Shown here piece by piece: positions 16,820 through 25,193 of a stretch of 64,000 nt of DNA (positions are counted from its first letter, which is position 1; every line of letters starts with the position of its first letter). The DNA lies in the NCBI GenBank assembly GCA_942490535.1, contig CALNXQ010000005.1, positions 2,046,001 to 2,110,000 of the forward strand, given 5' to 3'. This DNA is from JAEINY01 sp942490535. GTDB lineage: Bacteria > Bacteroidota > Bacteroidia > Bacteroidales > Marinilabiliaceae. The notes beneath the pieces were generated by a model. It was not told the DNA's origin. It was given only the letters and a program-made list of their open reading frames with translations, and did not search any database. The translations under genes and the position numbers were made by a program.

Positions 16820-17251
16820 ATGCTCAAAGGTATTTCTCCATTGATAAGTCCTGATTTGTTAGCCACAATGGCACGGATGGGGCATGGCGATGAAATTGTA
16901 TTCGCGGATGCCCATTTCCCGGGAGAAACCAACAATAAGACGATTCTACGTGCGGATGGTTTGAAAATAGCCGATCTATTGGAAGCTATTTTACCTCTTT
17001 TTGAATTGGATGCTTATGTAGAATATCCGCTGATTATGATGGCTCCAGTGGAAGGCGACCAGTTGGATCCACGCGTCGAAGCAGCTTATCGTGAGCGCAT
17101 CAACAAAACACACCCGCACATGACTAACATTCAAACCATCGATCGTTTTGCGTTTTATAAACGCACGCAATCGGCTTTTGCGGTGGTCATGACGGGGGAG
17201 ACGGCAAAATATGGGAATATCATTTTGAAAAAGGGGGTTACGCCATTGTAA
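16820..17251 (+). CDS. fucU: L-fucose mutarotase
   Basis: 143 residues, a full-length RbsD/FucU-family protein opening with MLKGISPLISPDLL. The catalytic and binding residues of E. coli FucU are in place: His22 in GHGD, Asp30, and Tyr131-Gly132-Asn133 in TGETAKYGNIILKKGV. The enzyme interconverts alpha and beta anomers of L-fucose in the cytoplasm. The alpha-L-fucosidase gene follows 169 bp downstream, so released fucose is a likely substrate. A hairpin terminator separates the two, which suggests independent transcription. Confidence 0.88.
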   Translation: MLKGISPLISPDLLATMARMGHGDEIVFADAHFPGETNNKTILRADGLKIADLLEAILPLFELDAYVEYPLIMMAPVEGDQLDPRVEAAYRERINKTHPHMTNIQTIDRFAFYKRTQSAFAVVMTGETAKYGNIILKKGVTPL

Positions 17252-17277
17252 AAACAGTGTGTGTTTGGAAGATATAG

Positions 17278-17312
17278 AGCCGGGATAATCAATCGATAAT
17301 TCCGGCTTTGTT
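17278..17312 (+). terminator. Hairpin terminator after fucU
   Basis: AGCCGGGATAATC (17278-17290) pairs with GATAATTCCGGCT (17295-17307) with one mismatch and one G-T pair and a short loop, followed by TTG TTC. The imperfect tail makes this moderate. Confidence 0.55.
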
Positions 17313-17351
17313 CATTTTGGGTGGCGGTGTGTTCATTAATTATAAAAGGGG

Positions 17352-17382
17352 TTTGTACCTGCTTTTTAATAAGGTATTTTTA
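17352..17382 (+). promoter_or_regulatory. Promoter of the alpha-L-fucosidase gene
   Basis: TTTG at 17352-17355, a 19-nt spacer and TATTTTTA at 17375-17382 match the Bacteroidota consensus TTTG-N19-TAnnTTTG with one mismatch. Transcription would start near 17389, giving a leader of about 32 nt. Confidence 0.55.
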
Positions 17383-17420
17383 ATGATTCAGAATGATATT
17401 TAATCCAAAGAGAAATAAAT

Positions 17421-18905
17421 ATGAAAAAGAATCTATTGCTTGCACTCATGATGAGTCTAATGAACTCTGTCATATTTGCACAAGCTATTTATGAAGATGA
17501 GCGTTATGTGCCTGAAAAAGATCCATTGGTCTTGCAAAAACTGGATGAGTGGCAAAATATTAAGTTTGGCTTATTAATGCACTGGGGGGCTTACAGTCAA
17601 TGGGGCATTGTGGAGTCCTGGTCGCTGTGTCCGGAGGATTATGGGTGGTGCGAGCGCAAAAAAGGTGAAAACCCCGGCAATTACTATGATTATAAGAAGG
17701 AGTACGAAGCCTTACAAACGACCTTTAATCCGGAGAAATTTAATCCGGAGAGATGGGCAAAGGCAGCTAAGGATGCCGGTATGAAATATGTGGTATTCAC
17801 CACTAAACACCACGATGGTTTTTGTATGTTCGACAGCAAGTATACCGACTATAAAGTAACGGCTCCTGCCTGTCCGTTTAATGAACATCCAAAATCAAAT
17901 ATCACGAAAGAGATTTTTGATGCTTTTCGGGCACAAGGGTTATGGGCCGGTGCTTATTTCTCCAAACCAGACTGGCATAATCCCTTCTATTGGGATCCCT
18001 ATTATCCGCCATTGGATCGCAATGTGAATTATGATCCGGAGGCTTATCCTGAAAAGTGGGATCAGTTTACCCAGTTTACCCACAACCAAATTATGGAGTT
18101 AATGTCCGACTATGGAAAAATCGATATATTATGGTTAGATGGCGGCTGGGTAGCCAAAAAGACCAAAGAAGAGATTCTGGAAGTGTATGATTATAAAATG
18201 ACCCAAACCAATAGTGGTTTTATTAAAGAACGTTGCGTCAACCAGGATATCCGGATGGATGAGTTGGTGGTAAAAGCACGTGAGAAACAACCGGGATTGA
18301 TTGTGGTGGATCGGGCTGTCCATGGCAAAAATCAGAATTATCTGACACCAGAGAACCGTGTGCCGGAGAAAACATTACCCTATCCATGGGAGTCCTGCAT
18401 CATTTCTGGTGGTGGTTGGGCGTATACCCCAAATGCAACCTACAAGAGTGCCCGTGAGGCAATTCATCTACTGATTGATATTGTGGCTAAAGGTGGAAAT
18501 TTGCTGTTGAATGTGGCTCCTGGTCCGGACGGCGAATGGCAGCAGGGAGCTTATGATTTGCTCGAATCCTATGGTGACTGGATGCAGGTCAATGATGAAG
18601 CGATCTATAATAGTACGGCTATTGAGCCGTTTAAAGAAAAGAATATCTGCATGACACAGCAGTCCAATGGCAATGTTTATTTCATGTACATGGTTGCTGA
18701 AGGTGAAAAAAAGATGCCGGCTGAAATCAAGGTGGCGTCTTTGCAGCCGGATAAGGGGGCTAAATTGACCCTTTTAGGCAGTAAGCAGCGTTTGAAATGG
18801 CGTCCTGAAGGAAATGGATTTGTGGTGACTATTCCTGATGAATTGCGCAATAATCCACCTTGTCAGCATGCGTGGACCATTAAAGTATCAAAGATAAAAC
18901 GCTAG
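17421..18905 (+). CDS. GH29 alpha-L-fucosidase, secreted
   Basis: 494 residues. A signal peptide (MKKNLLLALMMSLMNSVIFAQ, about 1-21) is followed by a TIM-barrel catalytic domain (about 35-375) and a C-terminal beta domain. Family motifs include KFGLLMHWGAYS near residue 48, VVFTTKHHDGFCMFDS near residue 132 (the HHDGF signature), and the predicted nucleophile Asp240 in ILWLDGGW. It would cleave terminal alpha-linked fucose from glycans with retention. Together with FucU upstream and the sulfatase and N-glycan genes downstream, a role in fucosylated glycan use is likely. Confidence 0.9.
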   Translation: MKKNLLLALMMSLMNSVIFAQAIYEDERYVPEKDPLVLQKLDEWQNIKFGLLMHWGAYSQWGIVESWSLCPEDYGWCERKKGENPGNYYDYKKEYEALQTTFNPEKFNPERWAKAAKDAGMKYVVFTTKHHDGFCMFDSKYTDYKVTAPACPFNEHPKSNITKEIFDAFRAQGLWAGAYFSKPDWHNPFYWDPYYPPLDRNVNYDPEAYPEKWDQFTQFTHNQIMELMSDYGKIDILWLDGGWVAKKTKEEILEVYDYKMTQTNSGFIKERCVNQDIRMDELVVKAREKQPGLIVVDRAVHGKNQNYLTPENRVPEKTLPYPWESCIISGGGWAYTPNATYKSAREAIHLLIDIVAKGGNLLLNVAPGPDGEWQQGAYDLLESYGDWMQVNDEAIYNSTAIEPFKEKNICMTQQSNGNVYFMYMVAEGEKKMPAEIKVASLQPDKGAKLTLLGSKQRLKWRPEGNGFVVTIPDELRNNPPCQHAWTIKVSKIKR

Positions 18906-18935
18906 TTTAAAATTTTTTTGACAGGTTGTTTTTGG

Positions 18936-18964
18936 AGCCACTTTACACTCAGTGTAAGGTGGCT
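18936..18964 (+). terminator. Hairpin terminator of the fucosidase gene
   Basis: AGCCACTTTACACT (18936-18949) is complementary to AGTGTAAGGTGGCT (18951-18964) with one T-G pair, followed by TCTTTAG. It lies about 30 nt after the fucosidase stop codon. Confidence 0.65.
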
Positions 18965-18980
18965 TCTTTAGTTAATTCCA

Positions 18981-18988
18981 TACATTTG
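18981..18988 (+). promoter_or_regulatory. Candidate -7 box for the sigma-factor gene cluster
   Basis: TACATTTG matches TAnnTTTG exactly and lies 27 nt before the ATG at 19015. No clear -33 TTTG is seen at the right distance because the terminator hairpin occupies it. Confidence 0.35.
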
Positions 18989-19014
18989 TATGTGTTAAAT
19001 CAATATTTATTACA

Positions 19015-19236
19015 ATGGTATATTTTTTATATTTCATGATGGCTGTTGGCGCATTTATGATCTTTTCAGCGGCTATTAATCTGGAGTGGTTTTTTAAACA
19101 ACGGCGTGCCCAAACCCTTGTTAAGTTAATGGGACCCAATGGTGCGCGTATCTTTTATAGTTTAATGGGCTTGATGTTCGTCATTTTTAGTTGGATGGCT
19201 CTGACTGGTCGCATCGAAATACATTCTGTTTTCTGA
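19015..19236 (+). CDS. Small two-helix membrane protein, possibly Imm17-like
   Basis: 73 residues with two membrane helices (about 2-22 and 50-68) joined by a basic loop. WFFKQRRAQTLVKLMG leading to PNGARIFYSLMGLMFV resembles the Imm17 immunity-like family, whose members are short two-helix proteins with a GxxGARIFY segment. No toxin gene is adjacent, so an immunity role is not implied. It lies upstream of a DUF6249-like gene and an ECF sigma operon, separated by a 24-bp palindrome. Confidence 0.5.
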   Translation: MVYFLYFMMAVGAFMIFSAAINLEWFFKQRRAQTLVKLMGPNGARIFYSLMGLMFVIFSWMALTGRIEIHSVF

Positions 19237-19241
19237 AAAAA

Positions 19242-19265
19242 GTAAAATGGTTGTAACCATTTTAC
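19242..19265. repeat. 24-bp near-perfect palindrome
   Basis: GTAAAATGGTT-gt-AACCATTTTAC is an 11-bp perfect dyad with a 2-bp centre, lying 5 bp after the stop of the 73-residue gene. As RNA it would form a hairpin with a TGTA loop but with no T tract after it. As DNA it has the form of a dimeric-regulator operator. Confidence 0.6.
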
Positions 19266-19309
19266 GACCAACTGTCTCTTAATAGAAACATTAATTTAAA
19301 AAGAACATT

Positions 19310-19678
19310 ATGGGTTTAGGAGGAACAGTTGTTTTGTTAGCTTTATTTAGTGCTATTTTTTTTTCATGGTATTTTTTCATTCAAGCCAGGCATAAAGAAC
19401 GCCTTACCTTAATGGAAAAAGGAGCGGATGCCAGTAATTTTTACGCTCAGAAGCCTCCAAGAAGAGATTGGTCTTTCCCGTGGTTGAAATTTGGATTATT
19501 AATTATGGGAATTGCATTGGGGTGGTCAATCGGATTAATTGTAACATCTGTTCCAGAATGGAAGGAGTCGCTAAGAGGAATTGATGAACCTCTGATTTTC
19601 GCATTTGTATTATTGTTCGGGGGTGCTGGAATGATAATAGCTCATTTCACTGATTCGAAAAAGCAAATGCAGGACTAG
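19310..19678 (+). CDS. DUF6249-like membrane protein, first gene of an ECF sigma operon
   Basis: 122 residues. One N-terminal helix (about 5-23) is followed by the segment QARHKERLTLMEKGAD, which resembles the HKERxxLIEKG motif of DUF6249-type proteins. Two further helices follow (about 58-80 and 92-112). Genes of this type often precede sigma/anti-sigma pairs in Bacteroidota, as here: the sigma gene starts 3 nt after its stop. A role in sensing or membrane stress is inference from context. Confidence 0.6.
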   Translation: MGLGGTVVLLALFSAIFFSWYFFIQARHKERLTLMEKGADASNFYAQKPPRRDWSFPWLKFGLLIMGIALGWSIGLIVTSVPEWKESLRGIDEPLIFAFVLLFGGAGMIIAHFTDSKKQMQD

Positions 19679-19681
19679 TCC

Positions 19682-20233
19682 ATGGATGATATTTACGTCA
19701 GAAAAGTAAAGGAAGGCGATGTGGAGGCGTTCCGGTATTTTGTCCGGACGTACCAGCACATGGCCTTTTCTGTTGCTATTTCGGTGGTAAAGGATGCGTT
19801 TTTGGCAGAAGAGGTGGTACAAGAGGCCTTTATGAATGCGTTTCAGAAAATAGCAAGCTTCAAAGGGCAATCAAAATTCAGTACATGGTTGTATCGGATC
19901 ATCGTGAATTTAGCCTTTCGAAAATTAAACAAAGAAAAGAAATGGCAAATTGATTCGATGGATGTGGTGGAAGAGGTAGAACCTACCTCGGCCTTGGACC
20001 AATTGCAGGATGATGAGCGCAAGCATTACATCAATGAAGCTTTAAAGGTGATGCCGTCCAACGAGAGTTTGGCATTACGTCTTTTTTACCTGGAAGAGCT
20101 TTCCATGGAAGAATTAATCGGCGTCACTGGTTGGTCGCTCAGTAATGTGAAGGTGACTTTGCACCGGGCCAGAAAACGATTCTATGCAGTTATAAATACA
20201 CTATTGGAAAACGAAGTTAAAATGATCATCTGA
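19682..20233 (+). CDS. ECF RNA polymerase sigma factor
   Basis: 183 residues. Region 2 lies at about 10-80 (FLAEEVVQEAFMNAFQKIAS, then KFSTWLYRIIVNLA) and region 4 at about 120-172 (LRLFYLEELSMEELIGVTG, then SNVKVTLHRARKRFY). It would recruit RNA polymerase to a specific regulon. It is the second gene of a three-gene unit; its TGA overlaps the next ATG as TGATG, so translation is coupled to the downstream membrane protein. Confidence 0.9.
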   Translation: MDDIYVRKVKEGDVEAFRYFVRTYQHMAFSVAISVVKDAFLAEEVVQEAFMNAFQKIASFKGQSKFSTWLYRIIVNLAFRKLNKEKKWQIDSMDVVEEVEPTSALDQLQDDERKHYINEALKVMPSNESLALRLFYLEELSMEELIGVTGWSLSNVKVTLHRARKRFYAVINTLLENEVKMII

Positions 20234-20583
20234 TGTCGGAAAATGATTTATTTGATCCCAAACTAAAATCACTCTTACGGGAGAGTCGGCTGGAAATGCC
20301 ATTTCCTGATTTTGAAGCGCAATTGATGGAGACGATAAAAAAGGATTGTGTCAGGCAGAAATCTGTGTTGAAAGATATTCATTTATCCTGGCTATTTTTT
20401 ACGGTCGGAGCCATCTTTGGATTAGTGGCCAGTTTTGTTATTCCAACGTTTCAAAGGAGTATCCTCGGATTGGATATTCACTATTTACAGTATCCACTGA
20501 TGATATTCGTCTCCATCGTGATTATCTGGCAATTTGATGCGCTGATTAAATTAACTGTCCGGCAGAAGCACCGGCGTGAGTAA
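20233..20583 (+). CDS. Putative membrane anti-sigma factor of the second ECF system
   Basis: 116 residues. The N-terminal 45 residues are charged and cytoplasmic, with LKSLLRESRLEMPFPDFEAQLM resembling short anti-sigma domains of Bacteroidota. Two membrane helices follow (about 50-70 and 84-103), then a basic tail. It starts within the sigma gene stop codon (1-nt overlap). There is no zinc-binding anti-sigma motif, so the call is based on position and layout. It ends 3 nt before the convergent sensor kinase gene. Confidence 0.6.
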   Translation: MSENDLFDPKLKSLLRESRLEMPFPDFEAQLMETIKKDCVRQKSVLKDIHLSWLFFTVGAIFGLVASFVIPTFQRSILGLDIHYLQYPLMIFVSIVIIWQFDALIKLTVRQKHRRE

Positions 20584-20586
20584 GAA

Positions 20587-23031
20587 TTACAGAGGGTGGG
20601 TGAAATAGAATGTTGATCCTTTACCTGGAGTACTCTCCACCCAAATTTCGCCACTTAATAAATGAACCAGACTGCGGGCGATAGAAAGCCCCAGCCCTGT
20701 GCCGCTTGAGTTCATTCCGAATTGGTCTTCTTCCTTAAAAAAGCGATCGAATATTTTTGTCAGTCGTTCTTGTTGAATTCCTTTACCGGTATCCGACACA
20801 TAAAACAGCAGTTCATGATCCCGGGGTTCAACACCAATAATGATCTGTCCTGTGGTGGTGAACTTGATGGCATTTTCCAGTAAGTTACTTAATATCTGGC
20901 GCAGACGGGTTTCATCTGTCATTGTAAGCAGGGGATTTTTTAGGTATTCATTGATCACCACATCCAGAGCGATGGACTTTTTATCGTGAATTTGAAGCTT
21001 TAGATTAAACACTTCCTTTAGACTGTCCACAATCTTACGAACATCCACCTGTCTTTGATCCACTTTGAGTTGTCCGGCCTCTATTTTACTGATGTCAATA
21101 ATGTCGGAGATGATGCTAAGTAATTGTTGTGCATTGTCTTCAATAATATTCAGGTACTTAGAGTGCTCTTCGTCATTTGGTTCACTCATCTTCAGCAAGT
21201 CGACAAAACCCACAATGCCCATCATAGGCGTTCTGATTTCATGGCTCATGTTAGATAGAAAGGCCGTTTTCAGGTAATCACTTTCTTCCGCTTTTAGCTT
21301 CGCCAGGGTGAGTTCTGCATTAATACTTTTGATTTTTTGATTGCGTTCGCGCAGGGCTTCATTTTGCTCCAATAACTTGATTTCTTTTTCCTGCAATGCG
21401 TTGGAGGTCTGCTTTAGTTCAGTAATGTTAATGAGCGAGACAAAGACTTTTTTCCAGGAGTCTTCATAACCAACGGGTATTTTCACACTGATGGACACAA
21501 AAATATTCTGCCCTTTCATGGTGTAATGGGATGATTCCGCTTCATATAAAGTTTTACCCTGGCTAAATGCGACGAGCTCTTCCTTCAAAAGGGTAAACGC
21601 TTCCTTCAGAAAAATTTTGTCAACATTTTGGATGACTTCTTCTTTGGAGATAGCCTGAAAGTATTTGAGCGTGGATTGATTAATGTTGATAATCCTGATT
21701 TTTTGGATACACATCAATAAGACATCCGGGTGTGCCGTAAAGTAGGCTTCCAGATCGTGTATGCCTTCTGCTTTAATCTGATCAATAATTCGTTTTACCT
21801 CACTAAAGTCCTCTTCCCATAACGAGATTGGGGCATCTTCGAAGAGCAATTTGAAGCGCTCTTCACTTAAGCTCAAAGAATGCAAAATTCGTTTCCGCTC
21901 CCGAATTTCATCCAGCAGATTGCTGTTAATTTTTGAAAGTTCATCGGTGCGCAAAGCAACCGCTTTTCGTAATTTTCGATTGAATGTGAAAGAGATAAGT
22001 GAAATGGTGATTAAGGATAAAACCACTAAAATAAGTAGGCGAAACAATAACTGTTGGCGTTGGTTATCTGCCTCTTTATAATCAACTAAAAAAAATCCGT
22101 CCAATGCATAATCTGTTTTTAAGAGGCCCAATTCCACATACGTGTTAGCTATGTGTCGCCAGCGGTCTTCATTCATGTGCCCAGGCCGAACCAGTTTGGG
22201 TAAGAGTAGCTCTTCCATGGCCATGGCTTCATAGGACAGTTGTTCGGCTGATAAATCAGGGTTGTATTTGGTAAGAATAAGATCGATAATTTCTTCTTTA
22301 TGATCCATAGCATATATCCATCCCTTTTCAGAAGCCTCTTTGAATCGGGTGACCCGATCGATGTTTTTTTCGATTTCTTGTTGGGAGGTGAATAAAATAT
22401 CGCCATAAAAATCAATGCCGTAGCTGAGGGGACGGAAAATAACCGGTTCTCTGCCTGCTTTTTTAATGTGGAAAGGACCATCAGTAATATAGGCATCCAC
22501 CAAATCAACCTCACCGGCCAGGAGTTTTTGGGGGTGTGATTCTAATGACAGAAGGTGTAAACTGTCCAGATGAATGTTGTTTTGTTTAAAAATGGCTTTC
22601 GTTGCAGACATGCCACTGTTGCTAAGGGCAATGCGTTTGGTTTTGAAGTCTGATGGCTTGGTTATGCCTGATTCTTTGGTGGTGAGGAGAATTTCGGGAG
22701 AATGTTGGAAAATGGCGGACAGCACAACAATGGGTTGCCCGTTAACCCTGTCAATGATAAGTTTAGGGGATTCAATACCAAAGTTGGCGCGTCCGGAAAC
22801 CACTTCGTCAACAAAATTAATATCTCTAAATCCATCTTTAACAATAACTTCAAGTCCAGCCTTCCGGTAGTAATTTTTTTCTATAGCTGCATAAAAGCCG
22901 GCAAATTGAAATTGATGTTTCCATTTTAGTTGCAGTACTACCGTATCCAATTTAGTATTAGCCATGGCTGAATTGGAGAAGATCCAAACCAGACACAGGA
23001 ACTGAAATTGTGAAAAAAATCTGCGTTTCAT
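20587..23031 (-). CDS. Sensor histidine kinase with NMT1/THI5-like periplasmic binding domain
   Basis: 814 residues from the ATG at 23031 (the upstream TTG at 23058 is rejected). A signal peptide (about 1-24, MAN) is followed by an SsuA/THI5-like solute-binding domain (about 28-320; LQLKWKHQFQFAGFYAAIEK and YRKAGLEVIVKDG are typical). A membrane helix (about 333-355), a coiled coil, a PAS-like domain (about 395-535), and a second coiled coil come next. The kinase has phospho-acceptor His597 in NMSHEIRTP and an HATPase domain (about 690-810, with N box LLENAIKF and G boxes DTGKGI and GTGLGL). It likely senses a small ligand related to thiamine pyrimidine or an aromatic/amine compound. No response regulator gene is adjacent. 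Confidence 0.85.
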   Translation of the reverse strand: MKRRFFSQFQFLCLVWIFSNSAMANTKLDTVVLQLKWKHQFQFAGFYAAIEKNYYRKAGLEVIVKDGFRDINFVDEVVSGRANFGIESPKLIIDRVNGQPIVVLSAIFQHSPEILLTTKESGITKPSDFKTKRIALSNSGMSATKAIFKQNNIHLDSLHLLSLESHPQKLLAGEVDLVDAYITDGPFHIKKAGREPVIFRPLSYGIDFYGDILFTSQQEIEKNIDRVTRFKEASEKGWIYAMDHKEEIIDLILTKYNPDLSAEQLSYEAMAMEELLLPKLVRPGHMNEDRWRHIANTYVELGLLKTDYALDGFFLVDYKEADNQRQQLLFRLLILVVLSLITISLISFTFNRKLRKAVALRTDELSKINSNLLDEIRERKRILHSLSLSEERFKLLFEDAPISLWEEDFSEVKRIIDQIKAEGIHDLEAYFTAHPDVLLMCIQKIRIININQSTLKYFQAISKEEVIQNVDKIFLKEAFTLLKEELVAFSQGKTLYEAESSHYTMKGQNIFVSISVKIPVGYEDSWKKVFVSLINITELKQTSNALQEKEIKLLEQNEALRERNQKIKSINAELTLAKLKAEESDYLKTAFLSNMSHEIRTPMMGIVGFVDLLKMSEPNDEEHSKYLNIIEDNAQQLLSIISDIIDISKIEAGQLKVDQRQVDVRKIVDSLKEVFNLKLQIHDKKSIALDVVINEYLKNPLLTMTDETRLRQILSNLLENAIKFTTTGQIIIGVEPRDHELLFYVSDTGKGIQQERLTKIFDRFFKEEDQFGMNSSGTGLGLSIARSLVHLLSGEIWVESTPGKGSTFYFTHPL

Positions 23032-23114
23032 GGAATACAAAGGAATTTGATACCGCAATAATACTGCATTTTAAAGAAAGAGTCGAAATTATAGGCTGTT
23101 ACCGCCCATTTATT

Positions 23115-25040
23115 TTAATAATAGAACCAAATGGTTCGGTAATCGCGAATGTTTTCACCGCGGGAGGCCAGGTCTTCCAGGTAATCATAAATGGGCATGT
23201 CCACATAATTATAGGGGGGGACCGGCGTGATGTTTTTTTCCCAGGGATGAAATTCGTAAACGCGGGAGCCATCTGCTAATATCATGACCAGTCGATGGTC
23301 CTGACCTGCCCGTAGATGATTTTTACCTAATTTGGGTACATTAAACACGGGTTCATCGGTCCGATCCAAACCCGGTAGGAGACGAGCTTCTTCTTTTCGC
23401 TCCTGCAAAATACGCGCAATGGGCACCATGTACTGACTGGTTTCCTCTTTTCCTTTCATGTTAAAGGTATAATAGGGGTCCACACCGATGGCTTTGAGGT
23501 CACGGCGTAGTTTGGCCAGCTCAAAACGGCGTGAATTTTCAATGGTATACACCTGCTGATTATACACGCTGATTCCTGCCTTGCGAATTTTTTGAATCGC
23601 TTCGAAAGCTTCTGGTGTGATTTCGTAGGAGTGCTCGAAGTGCGTGACAAATGCAATTTCTAATTTGGGCAGCTGATGGTATTTGCAGATCATTTCCATG
23701 AATGCGTCGGTAATGCGCATGGGCAGTGCAACTGGGGTGCGGGTACCGATGCGGATGCGATAGATCTGTGCCTTTTGGGATAACTTGTTGATTAAGTATT
23801 CCAGTTGATCATCCTTCATCACCATGGGATCGCCGCCGGTGATTAGTACATCGCCTATGCTTTGGTGCGCATCAAACCATTCAAGCGCTGCATCGAGCTT
23901 CTCTTTTGGCGCCAGGGCTTTGGGTTCCAGAACGCGTTCGATTTCCCAGTTACGTTGACAATAGACACATATCTGCGCGCAGGTATTAAATGGTTTTATA
24001 ATGGCAATGTGTGGGTAGCGACGAGTCACCAAATCAATGGGAGAGGTGTCATGCTCACCCATGAAATCAAAGGAGATACCCTGATCAGCCCGATTCTCCG
24101 AAAGGATGTCGACATATTGTTTGGGCGGTATTACCTGGGCGCGGATGGCATGATCAAAACCGATGGCCAGGCGGGCATCCATCAGGCTTAAATAGTAAGG
24201 GGTAATGCCAAAGGCGATCTTATTATTTGACGTTTTTTCAATGGCTTCTTTTTGTTCATGGCTTAATTCAATGAGATCGGCGATGGGCTTCAGGTCTTTA
24301 ATCACATGTTTAATGTGCCATTGGTAGTTCCCCCAATCTTCCTCGGTCCCCTTAAAGTACTTAAGAATGCGATGCCGGTTCTCTTTGCGCCATTGAATGA
24401 CATCGTCATCCAGCCCAGATGGGTACTTACGCAGGTATTTTTTGATGGTGGAACCCAATTCATCCAGTATCTCTACGCGGGCTTTTGCCGCTTGCCGGCC
24501 TTTTAATTTAAGAAAATCCGGTATTCCTTTTTTGACAGGTGTATTTTCCAGATAAATATTCGATTTCCCGGTGATTCCCCGGAAGAGGTTGATGAACTCC
24601 ATTAGAAATCCTACAGAAACCTGACTCTCTAATTCGGCTTCCTGGTCGTGAGCCATTTTCCAAAGGCATTGTAAGGCCGAGAACTTTGTTCGCATCTCAT
24701 TGATGGGCCCAATAATACTTCTGAGCACACGGATGGCTTCCCGTACCGTTGATTTCTCCAGTATGTGAAGATCATTATCCACGTCAAAAACCCGCCGTTC
24801 CGAACGTTCCAGATAGGCGTACAGGAGATCGCGGGCTTCTTCCAGTCCGCTCGCTTTCTTTAAGAGCGACTCAATGTCCGGATTGGATTCCCATAGCCGC
24901 ACTTTATAGCTGGCGTAGTCAATTTTAAAGTGGGGCTTAAACATGGCCACTTCATCGGAAAAAACATCATCGAGCAATTGTGTACTGATATATTTTACTT
25001 TTTTGGGTGTCTCCGGTTTTTTTTGCTTCTCCGATTTCAT
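23115..25040 (-). CDS. KamA-like radical SAM protein (lysine 2,3-aminomutase family, long form)
   Basis: 641 residues, versus about 420 for classical lysine 2,3-aminomutase. The radical SAM cluster motif CAQICVYC gives Cys354, Cys358 and Cys361 (CX3CX2C), followed by the SAM-binding GGDPM segment (in DVLITGGDPMVMKDDQ) and IRIGTRTPVALPMRI, both typical of KamA. The N-terminal 320 residues hold a helical extension before the barrel. The PLP-lysine loop of classical enzymes (GGGGK) is not present; the matching region reads FNVPKLGKNHLRAG, so the chemistry may differ. It is predicted cytoplasmic and monocistronic. A plain annotation of aminomutase should be treated with care. Confidence 0.8.
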   Translation of the reverse strand: MKSEKQKKPETPKKVKYISTQLLDDVFSDEVAMFKPHFKIDYASYKVRLWESNPDIESLLKKASGLEEARDLLYAYLERSERRVFDVDNDLHILEKSTVREAIRVLRSIIGPINEMRTKFSALQCLWKMAHDQEAELESQVSVGFLMEFINLFRGITGKSNIYLENTPVKKGIPDFLKLKGRQAAKARVEILDELGSTIKKYLRKYPSGLDDDVIQWRKENRHRILKYFKGTEEDWGNYQWHIKHVIKDLKPIADLIELSHEQKEAIEKTSNNKIAFGITPYYLSLMDARLAIGFDHAIRAQVIPPKQYVDILSENRADQGISFDFMGEHDTSPIDLVTRRYPHIAIIKPFNTCAQICVYCQRNWEIERVLEPKALAPKEKLDAALEWFDAHQSIGDVLITGGDPMVMKDDQLEYLINKLSQKAQIYRIRIGTRTPVALPMRITDAFMEMICKYHQLPKLEIAFVTHFEHSYEITPEAFEAIQKIRKAGISVYNQQVYTIENSRRFELAKLRRDLKAIGVDPYYTFNMKGKEETSQYMVPIARILQERKEEARLLPGLDRTDEPVFNVPKLGKNHLRAGQDHRLVMILADGSRVYEFHPWEKNITPVPPYNYVDMPIYDYLEDLASRGENIRDYRTIWFYY

Positions 25041-25135
25041 AATCCTGACATTTTGTGAAAGAACTCACATAAGGTATTTAAAATGCTGATGAATGGCAAG
25101 TATCAAAAGGATTATCACCCGGTTGCGAAGAGTCA

Positions 25136-25176
25136 CAAAAAAAAGGTTGTTCCCCTGGCATGAGAAACAACCTTTT
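25136..25176 (-). terminator. Terminator of the sulfatase operon
   Basis: On the minus strand AAAAGGTTGTT (25176-25166) pairs with AACAACCTTTT (25151-25141) around a 14-nt loop, and runs into eight T. It lies 18 nt beyond the last sulfatase stop codon. Confidence 0.85.
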
Positions 25177-25193
25177 ACAGTTTGTTTTAATTA

